This document shows positions 43,001 through 48,800 of a stretch of 64,000 nucleotides of DNA, piece after piece. A program made the translations under genes and the position numbers. The stretch lies in contig NMRA01000197.1 of the NCBI GenBank assembly GCA_002633005.1, positions 176,072 to 240,071 on the forward strand, written 5' to 3'. Every line of letters begins with the position of its first letter. Within the stretch, counting starts at the first letter, position 1. The DNA comes from Phoronis australis (lineage: Eukaryota > Phoronida > Phoronidae). Under the pieces are notes generated by a model, which saw only the letters and a list, made by a program, of their open reading frames with translations, made no database searches and was not told the origin of the DNA.

Positions 43001-45037
43001 ACACTCACAAAATCGGTCTCATAATATTCCTTACCATGATAGCATTTTATTTCCGTTACCTACAAGAATATCAAAACCATCAGCGACCCAAGAAAATGCT
43101 CGATCAGAGTTTATTGGAGTTGACCAAAACTTTAAGTAAGCGAACTTGGAAATGGCTCGTGCATCGCCTGCGGCATAAATAGGTTACAATAAAATAGAAA
43201 GCAATCATATTAAGAGATCAATTTATGAGATTCAAAGGCATAATTTGATTTTTGATTTTTAGCCAGCAAGAAGGCAAAGTGTAACTTTAAATGTGTAGCT
43301 AGGCAAGCGATTAAGGTCACCCCTTGTTTTTAAATCAACAATAGCGAATCAGGTTTCTGGTGTAATACTTAAATATATTTGTATGCAGTGAAAAAGTATG
43401 ACTGAGCAGCAAGTGTCTTCGATATCCTGAGTGTCAGGCAATTTTTAATATTATGATTATTGTAATCATTATCATTAGCTAATCACTCTCCCTTATGAGC
43501 ATTTGTCATGTCAAAGATGTACCTAGATGTTCTAGGCAGGTGAAACCGTATTTGTGCAGCATGGGATGTGTTCCAAGACCGTATGTTTCTTATATGAGAA
43601 AAGCACAACCATACAAGACAATGCAAAATCACTCGAGTGAAAGGCATGCTTTGTAAATAAGCTCAGACCCTTAGACTAGCAAAATGGCAACCGTTGAAGT
43701 GATTGACCGAAGAGGTTGGAATTCAGGAGATAGTTCATGGTTTTACGTTTCGCAGCTGATCTGTGTTAAGTCAGTATCACATTTGGCAGGAACTCATTTT
43801 GTGTACACAAAATGGGTAGTGACTTTTCAATATTTTTTAAGAAAAAAATCCAGCAAGCATGTGAACAAATTGAAACAGAATATTTATACTGCCAAAATAA
43901 CAAATATTGGAACAAGACGTCAACAAATATTAACCAGTTACCGCACTCCTGTTGGCGAACACAGTGACACCTGCTGATAACTTCGATGGCAGCAAAGTAA
44001 AGTGTTCTCAATATACCGAACCACTGACGCTTCGCTGCTAAATCCACCTATTCACTTTGGAGTTAACTAGAGCTGTTAACTTCAGTAAACTTAGACTAAA
44101 GTTAAGTGTTCGCACTGACAGAGGCTTCGATAATATTGAAGCTTCGGAGTTGGAAAGCCTTTTAATATACTGTCCTAGTTAGCCTGTGTGTAAGTTAACA
44201 CTATTTAACAAAAGGTTTATGGCCTTGGCTGAAAAGATAATTATTTTATTATCCCCTGTGGATCAGTGAATAGCCAAGCCCTTGGTATGGGAATATAGAA
44301 CTGCTTTACTTTTCACATGATCATCTTTATTGAGAGATGAATAAATAAACAGGTAAGATTATAGCCTTACACACAATCTGAAAAATATCAGCAGTCCCAA
44401 GATTCATGAGTACAAGAGAAATGGTTATCTTCCCCTTTCAGAAAATAGGGGAAGTTTTTTTTGTTGAGTTTGCCACTTCGCTTAAATAGTCTTAGGGTGT
44501 TTAGCTACCCACCATTTTGTAGATAGTTATACATGATAGTTTGCGAAACAGGTTACTGATATCTTCGTTTTGGATAGGTGGACAGTGTTGCCTAGGTGGA
44601 TACGGTCTACGAAATAAACACTGTCACTGTGACCGTCCCATCCAAGTACACCAAGTCCGACCTCAGTACCTGACTCATGCACTGATCACATTTTTCCTGA
44701 GGTTATAATATCAGTTAATCTATTGTTCAGTGGATGAAAGAAACAGTGCTATGTCAACTATCACCTCACCTGAGCTGGAAACACTTAAAAAGTTATTTGA
44801 CTTCAAGCGAACGAGTCCATCCTTTTCAACAATCACGTTTTCCAGTGTGCACGTCGTTATCCCTTCAGCTCCAGTCAAGCATTTGATCGCCTGGTAACAT
44901 ACGGCCCAGGCTTGTTCTTCGTTTACAGGTGCGTTAAATGCCTCCATAATGCACTTTAGTGAGAGGCTGTCCTTATTCGCAGCACTGGGACTCGTCTTAC
45001 AAATTTCGTTCTTTTCCTCGATACCATTTTCCGCCAT
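3811..45037 (-). CDS. spire: Spire-type actin nucleation factor, complete, 15 coding exons
   Basis: Spire proteins nucleate actin filaments by lining up actin monomers on tandem WH2 motifs. They work with formins, which bind the KIND domain, and reach vesicles through a FYVE-like zinc finger. Coding exons from 5' to 3' are 45037-44770, 41750-41728, 28330-28133, 27658-27533, 24555-24493, 20698-20540, 15837-15745, 11890-11779, 11367-11267, 10563-10428, 10183-9816, 7769-7632, 7055-6954, 5709-5609 and 4099-3811. All borders are GT-AG and all phases agree. They total 2277 nt, 758 residues, about the length I recall for vertebrate SPIRE1. Domains: KIND about 25-215, WH2-like motifs about 259-281, 294-312, 325-345 and 364-395, acidic patch about 382-400, Spire box about 550-582, zinc finger 596-629, final Cys pair 707/710. 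Exon assembly is by inspection and lacks transcript proof. The gene is divergent from PEPD. Confidence 0.96.
4100..5608 (-). other. spire intron 14 (1.5 kb)
   Basis: Only a 48-bp tandem duplication (4688-4783) is evident. Confidence 0.6.
4688..4783. repeat. 48-bp tandem duplication
   Basis: Two copies, each containing actagtgcaatgctcacctg, start at 4688 and 4736. Confidence 0.85.
5609..5709 (-). CDS. spire: spire exon 14
   Basis: It encodes [20 protein letters not shown] and onward, equivalent to the MRLPSKPYSTLPIFSLGPS stretch after the zinc finger core. Acceptor TTTCAG, donor GAGAG|GTGAGG, ending in phase 2. Confidence 0.95.
5710..6953 (-). other. spire intron 13 (1.2 kb)
   Basis: It contains a copy (about 6400-6780) of a dispersed repeat also present at 34390-34870 and 52840-53300. 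Nothing else is recognised. Confidence 0.6.
6400..6780. repeat. Dispersed repeat, family R1, copy 1
   Basis: Order-conserved blocks (tttactaaaaggacat, ccaaattaat, aaattctacaggttgtc) recur at 34390-34870 and 52840-53300 with strong divergence. The type of element is unknown. Confidence 0.5.
6954..7055 (-). CDS. spire: spire exon 13: FYVE-like zinc finger
   Basis: It encodes 34 residues with three CxxC pairs: CFTCKR, CKFCRR and CQSC. The segment [14 protein letters not shown] matches the FSFFTW-YxCQFC block of the Spire modified FYVE domain, which binds membranes. Acceptor AAAAG, donor AAG|GTAGGA, phase 0. Confidence 0.96.
7632..7769 (-). CDS. spire: spire exon 12: Spire box
   Basis: It encodes 46 residues. 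[20 protein letters not shown] followed by [10 protein letters not shown] is the Spire box, the Rab-effector-like helix that precedes the zinc finger. Acceptor ACATAG, donor AAG|GTATGT, phase 0 at both ends. Confidence 0.97.
7760..7852. repeat. 31-bp repeat, 3 copies, carrying the exon 12 acceptor
   Basis: On the minus strand each copy reads a T-rich tract, CACATAG, then AAAYGCTGRCAA. The innermost copy supplies the real acceptor and first bases of exon 12; the two outer copies keep the acceptor. Use of either would add 31 or 62 nt and break the frame. Confidence 0.88.
7770..9815 (-). other. spire intron 11 (2.0 kb)
   Basis: It contains a 44-bp array at 8905-9087 and, next to exon 12, a 31-bp repeat that carries the acceptor. 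Otherwise AT-rich with nothing recognisable. Confidence 0.7.
8905..9087. repeat. 44-bp minisatellite, 4 copies
   Basis: The unit begins attctaattacagacttgct and starts at 8905, 8949, 8993 and 9037. The first copy is the most diverged. Confidence 0.92.
9816..10183 (-). CDS. spire: spire exon 11: long variable linker
   Basis: It encodes 123 residues. [12 protein letters not shown] resembles the RRHSIE segment of Spire; the rest is poorly conserved and probably disordered. A diverged coding repeat is visible ([29 protein letters not shown]). Acceptor TTCCAG, donor CAT|GTAAGT, phase 1 to 0. Confidence 0.88.
10428..10563 (-). CDS. spire: spire exon 10: acidic linker
   Basis: It begins [17 protein letters not shown], an acidic stretch equivalent to the DSSESEEE-type segment after the last WH2 of vertebrate Spire. 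It continues with a Ser-rich linker. Acceptor TTTCAG, donor ACTG|GTAGGT, ending in phase 1. Confidence 0.9.
10564..11266 (-). other. spire intron 9 (0.7 kb)
   Basis: Nothing recognisable is seen apart from pyrimidine-rich sequence on the plus strand. Confidence 0.6.
11267..11367 (-). CDS. spire: spire exon 9: region of the fourth WH2 motif
   Basis: It encodes 34 residues, ending [17 protein letters not shown]. This corresponds to the KLLRAPTLAEL-like fourth WH2 element. Acceptor TTTCAG, donor GAA|GTGAGA, phase 1 to 0. Confidence 0.9.
11424..11650. repeat. 56-bp minisatellite, 4 copies
   Basis: The unit begins actgccagtcagtgtgttct and repeats at 11424, 11480, 11536 and 11592. It lies in spire intron 8, starting 57 bp from the acceptor side of exon 9. 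Confidence 0.92.
11779..11890 (-). CDS. spire: spire exon 8: third WH2 motif
   Basis: It encodes [20 protein letters not shown] and [18 protein letters not shown]. These match the proline-rich linker and the HERILEEIKAERKLR-type third WH2 motif of Spire. Acceptor TTGCAG, donor ACTG|GTAACT, ending in phase 1. Confidence 0.96.
13038..13098. repeat. 20-bp tandem repeat, 3 copies
   Basis: The unit ctgcaagaggtgctgcacag occurs three times, the last slightly diverged (ctatacag). Confidence 0.9.
14203..14412. repeat. 42-bp minisatellite, 5 copies
   Basis: The unit contains tcatagtactgtatgtaaaa and repeats at 14203, 14245, 14287, 14329 and 14371. It has an in-frame length but no sign of being coding. 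Confidence 0.92.
15515..15600 (-). mobile_element. SINE tail fragment
   Basis: It shares gattgcag-cggtct, ggccaca, ggcccattgcac and cacctg in the same order and spacing as the tail of the tRNA-SINE at 27085-27306. The tRNA head is missing. Confidence 0.6.
15745..15837 (-). CDS. spire: spire exon 7: second WH2 motif
   Basis: It encodes 31 residues including [18 protein letters not shown], an almost exact match to the conserved second WH2 motif of Spire. Acceptor CCTCAG, donor CCC|GTGAGT, phase 0 at both ends. Confidence 0.97.
16333..16497. repeat. 55-bp minisatellite, 3 copies
   Basis: The unit begins atgagtttcagagattagac and repeats at 16333, 16388 and 16443 with very few changes. No function is apparent. 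Confidence 0.9.
16835..17187. mobile_element. MITE with cagtggcggatct left end
   Basis: It starts cagtggcggatctagg and ends cgctaaatgcgcaaatg, a degenerate inverse. It shares the internal block tcaatatttcctcacgctc and a G-run with the copy at 22442-22776. Confidence 0.55.
20540..20698 (-). CDS. spire: spire exon 6: start of WH2 cluster
   Basis: It encodes 53 residues: [20 protein letters not shown] is a highly conserved Spire block, and [20 protein letters not shown] is the first WH2 motif, an actin monomer-binding helix plus LKKV-like element. Acceptor CACAG, donor ATG|GTAAGT, phase 0 at both ends. Confidence 0.97.
21744..23812. mobile_element. 2.07-kb non-autonomous DNA transposon with aattgacctatcgc TIRs
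   Basis: The left end reads aattgacctatcgc and the right end is its inverse (gcgataggtcaatt, with one differing base in the next few). CAG flanks both sides (21741-21743 and 23813-23815), a possible 3-bp target duplication. No transposase is recognisable in six frames. A ggcggatct MITE is nested at 22442-22776. A short relative is at 752-919. Confidence 0.65.
22442..22776. mobile_element. MITE with cagtggcggatct ends
   Basis: It starts cagtggcggatctaag and ends ctaaatccgcctatg, imperfect inverted repeats of about 15 bp. These resemble widespread hAT-like MITE ends, from memory of the family. A G-run of about 12 lies near the right end. A related copy is at 16835-17187. It is inserted inside the 21744-23812 element. 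Confidence 0.6.
24213..24334. repeat. 22-bp minisatellite, 5.5 copies
   Basis: The unit begins ggtcaacaggtacagtgg and repeats in register from 24213. The last two copies carry tggtaca instead of tggtata. It lies in spire intron 5, about 160 bp downstream of exon 5. Confidence 0.9.
24493..24555 (-). CDS. spire: spire exon 5: KIND to WH2 linker
   Basis: It encodes 21 residues, [20 protein letters not shown] and a final W, matching the acidic STDLEEL-type linker and the W that precede the first WH2 region. Acceptor TTCCAG, donor TGG|GTAAGC, phase 0 at both ends. Confidence 0.9.
24556..27532 (-). other. spire intron 4 (3.0 kb)
   Basis: It contains a tRNA-derived SINE at 27085-27306. No other feature is recognised. 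Confidence 0.7.
27085..27306 (-). mobile_element. tRNA-derived SINE
   Basis: On the minus strand a tRNA-like head (about 27229-27304) contains an A-box-like segment (TGGCCTAGTGTGATTGG) and a clear B box (GGTTCAAGTCC) inside a perfect GTGGG/CCCAC T-stem. The anticodon arm is degenerate, so this is not a working tRNA. The body continues to a T-rich tail near 27085. The tail region (GCAATGGGCCCA, TGGCC, GACCGCC) recurs at 15515-15600 in the same orientation, supporting a dispersed family. Confidence 0.75.
27533..27658 (-). CDS. spire: spire exon 4: end of KIND domain
   Basis: It encodes 42 residues including [20 protein letters not shown], matching the HYxAVCRALFxET motif at the end of Spire KIND domains. 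Acceptor TCTAG, donor GAG|GTAGCT, phase 0 at both ends. Confidence 0.95.
28133..28330 (-). CDS. spire: spire exon 3: second half of KIND domain
   Basis: It encodes 66 residues beginning [20 protein letters not shown], the conserved core of the KIND domain, with [17 protein letters not shown] following. An acidic stretch ([17 protein letters not shown]) comes next, as in other Spire proteins. Acceptor TTTCAG, donor CAG|GTAAGA, phase 0 at both ends. Confidence 0.96.
29530..29640 (-). repeat. Dispersed repeat, family R2, copy 1
   Basis: A block including aaaaagggcaaattttcaat is related, reverse complemented, to 57555-57780 and 59060-59320 and, in the same orientation, to 39990-40080. Divergence is high. 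Confidence 0.4.
31278..31488. repeat. 53-bp minisatellite, 4 copies
   Basis: The unit begins aacatgttgttgtgtgccaa and starts at 31278, 31331, 31384 and 31436 (the third is 52 bp). It arose inside the degenerate region from its 'ccaaattt...ggaactc' motif. Overlapping frames on the minus strand are repeat artefacts. Confidence 0.92.
33101..33133. repeat. Perfect 15-bp-arm palindrome
   Basis: tacttggcggaattc and its exact inverse flank a 3-nt spacer. Confidence 0.9.
33606..34215. mobile_element. Foldback element, arms of about 220 bp
   Basis: The left arm (33606-33819) and right arm (33990-34215) are imperfect inverses: agcgacctgtttgcgtttcg pairs with the inverse of the right end, and tttattgctcatgattt pairs with aaatcatgagcaataaa. 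The spacer is about 170 bp. No coding sequence is seen. Confidence 0.75.
34390..34870. repeat. Dispersed repeat, family R1, copy 2
   Basis: It shares ccaaattaataacagactag, aaattctacaggctttctgc and gcttttgcatgaggac with the other copies. It includes a 14-bp triplication of ctcggaaaaagct at 34451-34490. Confidence 0.5.
35930..36585 (+). mobile_element. Dispersed element, family R3, copy 1
   Basis: Blocks in order: gtgttcccattagcttcaga, ggcaaggacctctc, gttgggaca, gagcaggctaacagctgatc, then cctgctgataact and taaatccacc. The same order is found at 56738-57275. The ends carry gaagcttcga-like inverted sequences. Confidence 0.6.
36820..36984. repeat. 165-bp direct repeat, left copy
   Basis: It is repeated at 38791-38955 with 4 differences and no indels. 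The two copies flank the 1.8-kb element at 36986-38782. Confidence 0.95.
36986..38782 (+). mobile_element. 1.8-kb TIR element, full copy
   Basis: The ends are gttcgggttaacg and, inverted, gttcaggttaacg. Both sub-terminal regions carry several copies of a gttaaccgcccaccc-like motif separated by T-rich spacers. The interior is GC-richer than its surroundings. No transposase is recognised, so it is probably non-autonomous. A truncated inverted copy is at 54579-56120. Confidence 0.8.
38791..38955. repeat. 165-bp direct repeat, right copy
   Basis: It is 97-98% identical to 36820-36984 by direct reading (4 mismatches). An extra atttatgg lies between it and the element end. Confidence 0.95.
38956..41135. 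other. Intronic, no recognised gene
   Basis: AT-rich sequence containing one weak dispersed repeat (39990-40080) and an imperfect tandem duplication around 40890-41130 (aacatggctgccacattcat type). Nothing else is recognised. Confidence 0.5.
39990..40080 (-). repeat. Dispersed repeat, family R2, copy 2
   Basis: aaaacgaaaaggcaaagctg and the following ttaaatttgtccagaagcat match copy 1 in order. Confidence 0.4.
41136..41572. mobile_element. 437-bp MITE with ATAA target duplication
   Basis: The left end gggtctttcacactaac is an imperfect inverse of the right end (ggccctttcatattgac when reversed). ATAA flanks both sides (41132-41135, 41573-41576). The interior has a palindromic gcagcgtcgacgctgc and gttaac motifs shared with family R3. 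TIR and target size suggest a Harbinger-like element, which is an inference. Confidence 0.7.
41728..41750 (-). CDS. spire: spire exon 2: 23-nt microexon in the KIND domain
   Basis: The sequence upstream is a long pyrimidine tract ending in ATTAG, and the donor is CGG|GTAAGT. The 23 nt complete the phase-1 codon of exon 1 and end in phase 0, as exon 3 requires, encoding ERTSAETR (residues 90-97). Without it exons 1 and 3 are out of frame. Vertebrate Spire has a comparable stretch ending in an ET dipeptide just before the residues encoded by exon 3. It is found by phase logic and splice signals, not by strong homology. Confidence 0.75.
41751..44769 (-). other. spire intron 1 (3.0 kb)
   Basis: No gene is recognised. 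It contains a dispersed-repeat copy at 43835-44165. The rest is AT-rich unique-looking sequence. Confidence 0.75.
43835..44165 (+). mobile_element. Dispersed element, family R3, copy 2 (5' truncated)
   Basis: It aligns with copy 1 from aatccagcaa onward, with cctgctgataacttcgatgg, taaatccacctatt and gttaactagagctgttaac. It lacks the first 250 bp or so. Confidence 0.55.
44770..45037 (-). CDS. spire: spire exon 1: start and first half of KIND domain
   Basis: The start codon (45037-45035) lies in AAAATGGCGG, a good Kozak context. About 25 low-complexity residues come first, then [20 protein letters not shown], which closely matches the [11 protein letters not shown] signature of Spire KIND domains. 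The donor is CAG|GTGAGG. The exon ends in phase 1 after residue 89. Confidence 0.93.
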
Positions 45038-45791
45038 TTTTTGAGAAGTTGTTCGATTTTTTCAACCAAATGAGACCAAACTTCATTTGATTTGAAAGTC
45101 GAAAGTGGTACTTATGGCCCACGACCTAAGCCTTTGTTGTGCATCATTATTACTTTAAAAACACAATCGACGAGCACACACTCTTGAAGCGACACCGAAT
45201 ACGACCTTGTAAGCACGCAACTGTTACCCGCATTTCTTTCCGATGAATGAGAAAGTTGATCCGTTTTTCAGTTTGTACATACACTGGCGACACCTTTCGC
45301 TCGCGACTGTATGACAAAAAAGGGATTTTTGTTGCTTGTACAAAAACAGGTTTCAGATTAAAGAATTCAAAACATGAGATTTTCATCTAAAAGGCAACAA
45401 CAGTTACCAGTGCTACTGATTGCGGAACGTTACTATTCGTCAAATGTACCCTGGCAAAACTCTAGGCGAGAGCATATTAACACCCACGAAGCAGGAGTGG
45501 GAGTTCCCAATATGAAGGGAAATCCTTTGACCTGTTTTCTTCAAGCAAACCACCCAACCAGAGACTTTGACCCAACTAGGTCAAACTTAACAATAGCCAC
45601 TATAATAGAAAACGTTGGCTGTAAACAGCATAAAACAGTTGCAAAGAATGTATCGATGCATACACCTTTTGTCGAAATCATAATAAATTGAGGTACATGA
45701 AGGTTTTTTTTATAGTTTACTGAAAATGCGTTTCTATATTGTCAATTGCTCGTGGCTGTGTGTCACATGACATGACCTTACACCAGTGTCA
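45038..45791. promoter_or_regulatory. Shared intergenic region between divergent spire and PEPD start codons
   Basis: The two start codons face away from each other across 754 bp, so both 5' UTRs and core promoters probably lie here. I see no clear TATA box placed for either gene. A gtcacatgac E-box-like palindrome lies at 45762-45771. Promoter activity is inferred from the layout only. Confidence 0.6.
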
Positions 45792-45808
45792 ATGGCTGGG
45801 CGAGCAGA
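45792..45808 (+). CDS. PEPD: PEPD exon 1 (17 nt), putative
   Basis: The sequence ATGGCTGGGCGAGCAGA is followed by a consensus GTAAGT donor. Its 17 nt end in phase 2, exactly what exon 2 needs. The joined start, [20 protein letters not shown], has the same spacing to the conserved PxALF block as mammalian prolidase. Base -3 is T, a weak Kozak match, with G at +4. Chosen by phase and length; no transcript evidence. Confidence 0.62.
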
Positions 45809-48800
45809 GTAAGTATCGTAGCATTAATTATCCCTTTTGCCTGTTTTTGGAATCTGTATTCAGTTATATAGTGGTTCAAAAGAGCCTAATTCATACTGGT
45901 AGTCCAGGCGTTCACTCTCCAAACATGAGTAAATCGCGAAAATTCAAGAATACTGTTGTATTACTACAGGTTCACTAGCTAGGCCTGCAGAAGTACTCAC
46001 CAGTTAAAACACAGCTATTCAAGCTTCAGTAAAACCCAATCCAGGCACAGGTGTCCTCGGCTTCTGATCGTCCCCAATACACTACATATATTGGGGAAGA
46101 TCAGAAGCCGAGGACGCTTGTGAATCCAGGTGCTCATCCCTGACATCCTGATTGCTTGCTGATCGAAAGACTGCCAGCAGGGTTCCCGCCAGCAGTATAA
46201 ATAAAAGAAGCATCCGGGGAACCATAAAACTGACAAATCACAAGACACCTCAGAAAGATAAAGGACGAATGATGTTGACGATTACAACATTCCCCTCCTC
46301 CCTAAAAAAGTGTGGGGCCCACCTGGGAATAAACATCATTCGCCAGATACAAAAAACTTCCCAAAGATTTAACCATATCCCCCCTTACCGGAAATAAAGC
46401 CACTGCTAAGTAGACCAAGAGTGTTAGAATAACAAGGACAGTTCGGTAATAGCGTGCAAACACCATACGTTTCCTTTGAAGCCTGGGAGATAATTAGCTT
46501 GCTTGTTATCATACGGGACAAAAGACTGAGCTGGGCAGTTAACAAAAGAGCCAGATGTTATCGCACGTTCAGCACCCCTAACGTCTGGAAAAGCCGTTAC
46601 TGAACGACAGAATGCTGTAATTGTTGTATATCTTGTCCTATAGAGGTCGCTAGCAGTCCAGTTTTCGAAATAAAGTTCTGTACCGGAACTCACGACGTTT
46701 TTGTTGGCTGCTTAATGAAGCAAACACAACATATTGGCGACGAGTTAAGGAACTGTAACCCAGGATTTGAATAATTAGGACCTGTCTGCACGTAATTTGC
46801 GTGAAATGACGATTGTTGGTGCTACCAATGGGTAAATTTTGACTGAAACCTGTTTCGTGAAAACTCACACTTAAGCGTGGTGCTTCATTTCTGTACGTTG
46901 TTTATTGAGCCCCAGACGTGCCTGGATTTCTGGGCCAGACTAGTTATATACATTGTAACTGGTAATATGGCTAGTAAAATTGGAAAAATAGACGTGTTTG
47001 ATGAAACAGTAGAGACTTGGTATGCATACAAAGAATGTTTAGATCAATATTTCATTGTGAACGATATTGAAGAAAGTAAATTGGTCCCGGCATTGTTGAG
47101 CCTAATAGGTACAAAAACATATTCGTTACTGAGAGATTTGACATCTCCAGACTTGCCGTCAACTAGAGGTTACCATGATTTATTTACTATACTTGAACAA
47201 CACTTGGCACTGAAGCCACTGGTTATTGCAGAACGGTTCAGGTTTCATAAGCGGGATCAGCGCGAAGGGGAAGGAGTTCTAGAATTTATCGCTCAACTCC
47301 GAAAGCTCAGCACTTACTGCGAATTTGGTGCAAGTTTGTCAGATACCATTAGGGACAGGCTAGTTTGCGGTCTAAGAAATGAGGAAACACAAAAGGAACT
47401 TTTGAGTAAGCAGGACTTAACCTTAGCTAAGGCACAAGAAATAGCGGTCGCCATGGAAGCCGCGGCTCGAGACGCCGTGGAATTGCAAAAAAGTACGTCT
47501 GTAAATAAAGTAAGCTCGACACGTGAGAACACCGCGCGCAAAAAGTCATGCGCGAAAGAACAGGCCCATAATTTTGAGGCCTCAAGGGGTTGTTCTCGAT
47601 GTAATAATAAAAACCACGATGCGAACTCTTGTTTCTTCAAAAACGCAAGGTGTCACAAATGTCATAGGGTCGGACACGTGAAACGTGCCTGTCGTAGCGC
47701 AGGAATGAATACGGTAGACAGCGATTCGGATAACGGAAGTAACTTGGGGGTGCTAGATACTATTGAGATCAATAAAGTTTCAGTCGATGGCATCATATGG
47801 GTACATGTCGAAATTGAAGGCAAGCCATTAGCAATGGAGCTAGATACCGGGGCGAAAGTCTCTGTTATATCCAAGGGGGATTACGACAAACTTATCACAA
47901 ATAAATTGTGTAAAAGCAGCAAGCGTTTGAGAACATATTCCGGTGAGAGTATCACTCCGCTAGGCGTAGCACGCGTAAAGGTGCATTACGATGAACAGAT
48001 CGCGGCAGTTGATTTATACGTGACCGAAAATGGTGGGCCGCCCCTCTTCGGCAGAGAGTGGATAAGAATGTTTCGAATGAGCCCAGAGGATGTAAAGCGC
48101 GCATTTGGCTTAGGCGAAGATAACGTCAAGGTGCTGAACGAACAGTGCATTACCCAATCAGCTCCTGACCATGCCATCGAGAAAGTTAAGGCCCTTTGTG
48201 AAAAATACAACGACGTATTCAGTCCGGATCTAGGAACATTAAAACAGATTCAAGCGAGTGTTAAACTAAAGGAAAATGCACAGTCAAAATTTTGTAAAGC
48301 CCGCCCAGTGGCATATGCTATGAGACCAAAGGTTGAGCGCGAGCGTGATAGACTTGTAGAGACAGGAGTGGGCCACGCCAATTGTACCAATTTTAAAGAA
48401 AGATGGATCCAGCGTGCGACTATGTGGCGATTTCAAAGTGACTATCAACCCGGCTCTAGAAATAAGTAAATATCCATTACCACGGGTAGAAGACATCTTC
48501 GCTACACTCGCAGGGGGGCAATACTTTACAAAATTAGATTTGAAGAACGCATATCTTCAAATGGAAGTGTGCCCGGAGGACCGTAAATTCCTTACCATTA
48601 ACACTATGAATGGATTATACCAGTACAATCGCCTTCCATTTGGAATAGCATCAGCGCCGGCAATATGGCAAAGAGCCATCGATCAGGTGTTACAGGGTAT
48701 ACCCAACACCCAGGTCATGCTTGATGATATCATCATAACGGGAAAGTCAACTGAGGAACACCTGGATACCATTGAAAGAGTCCTTAAACGTTTGCAAGAA

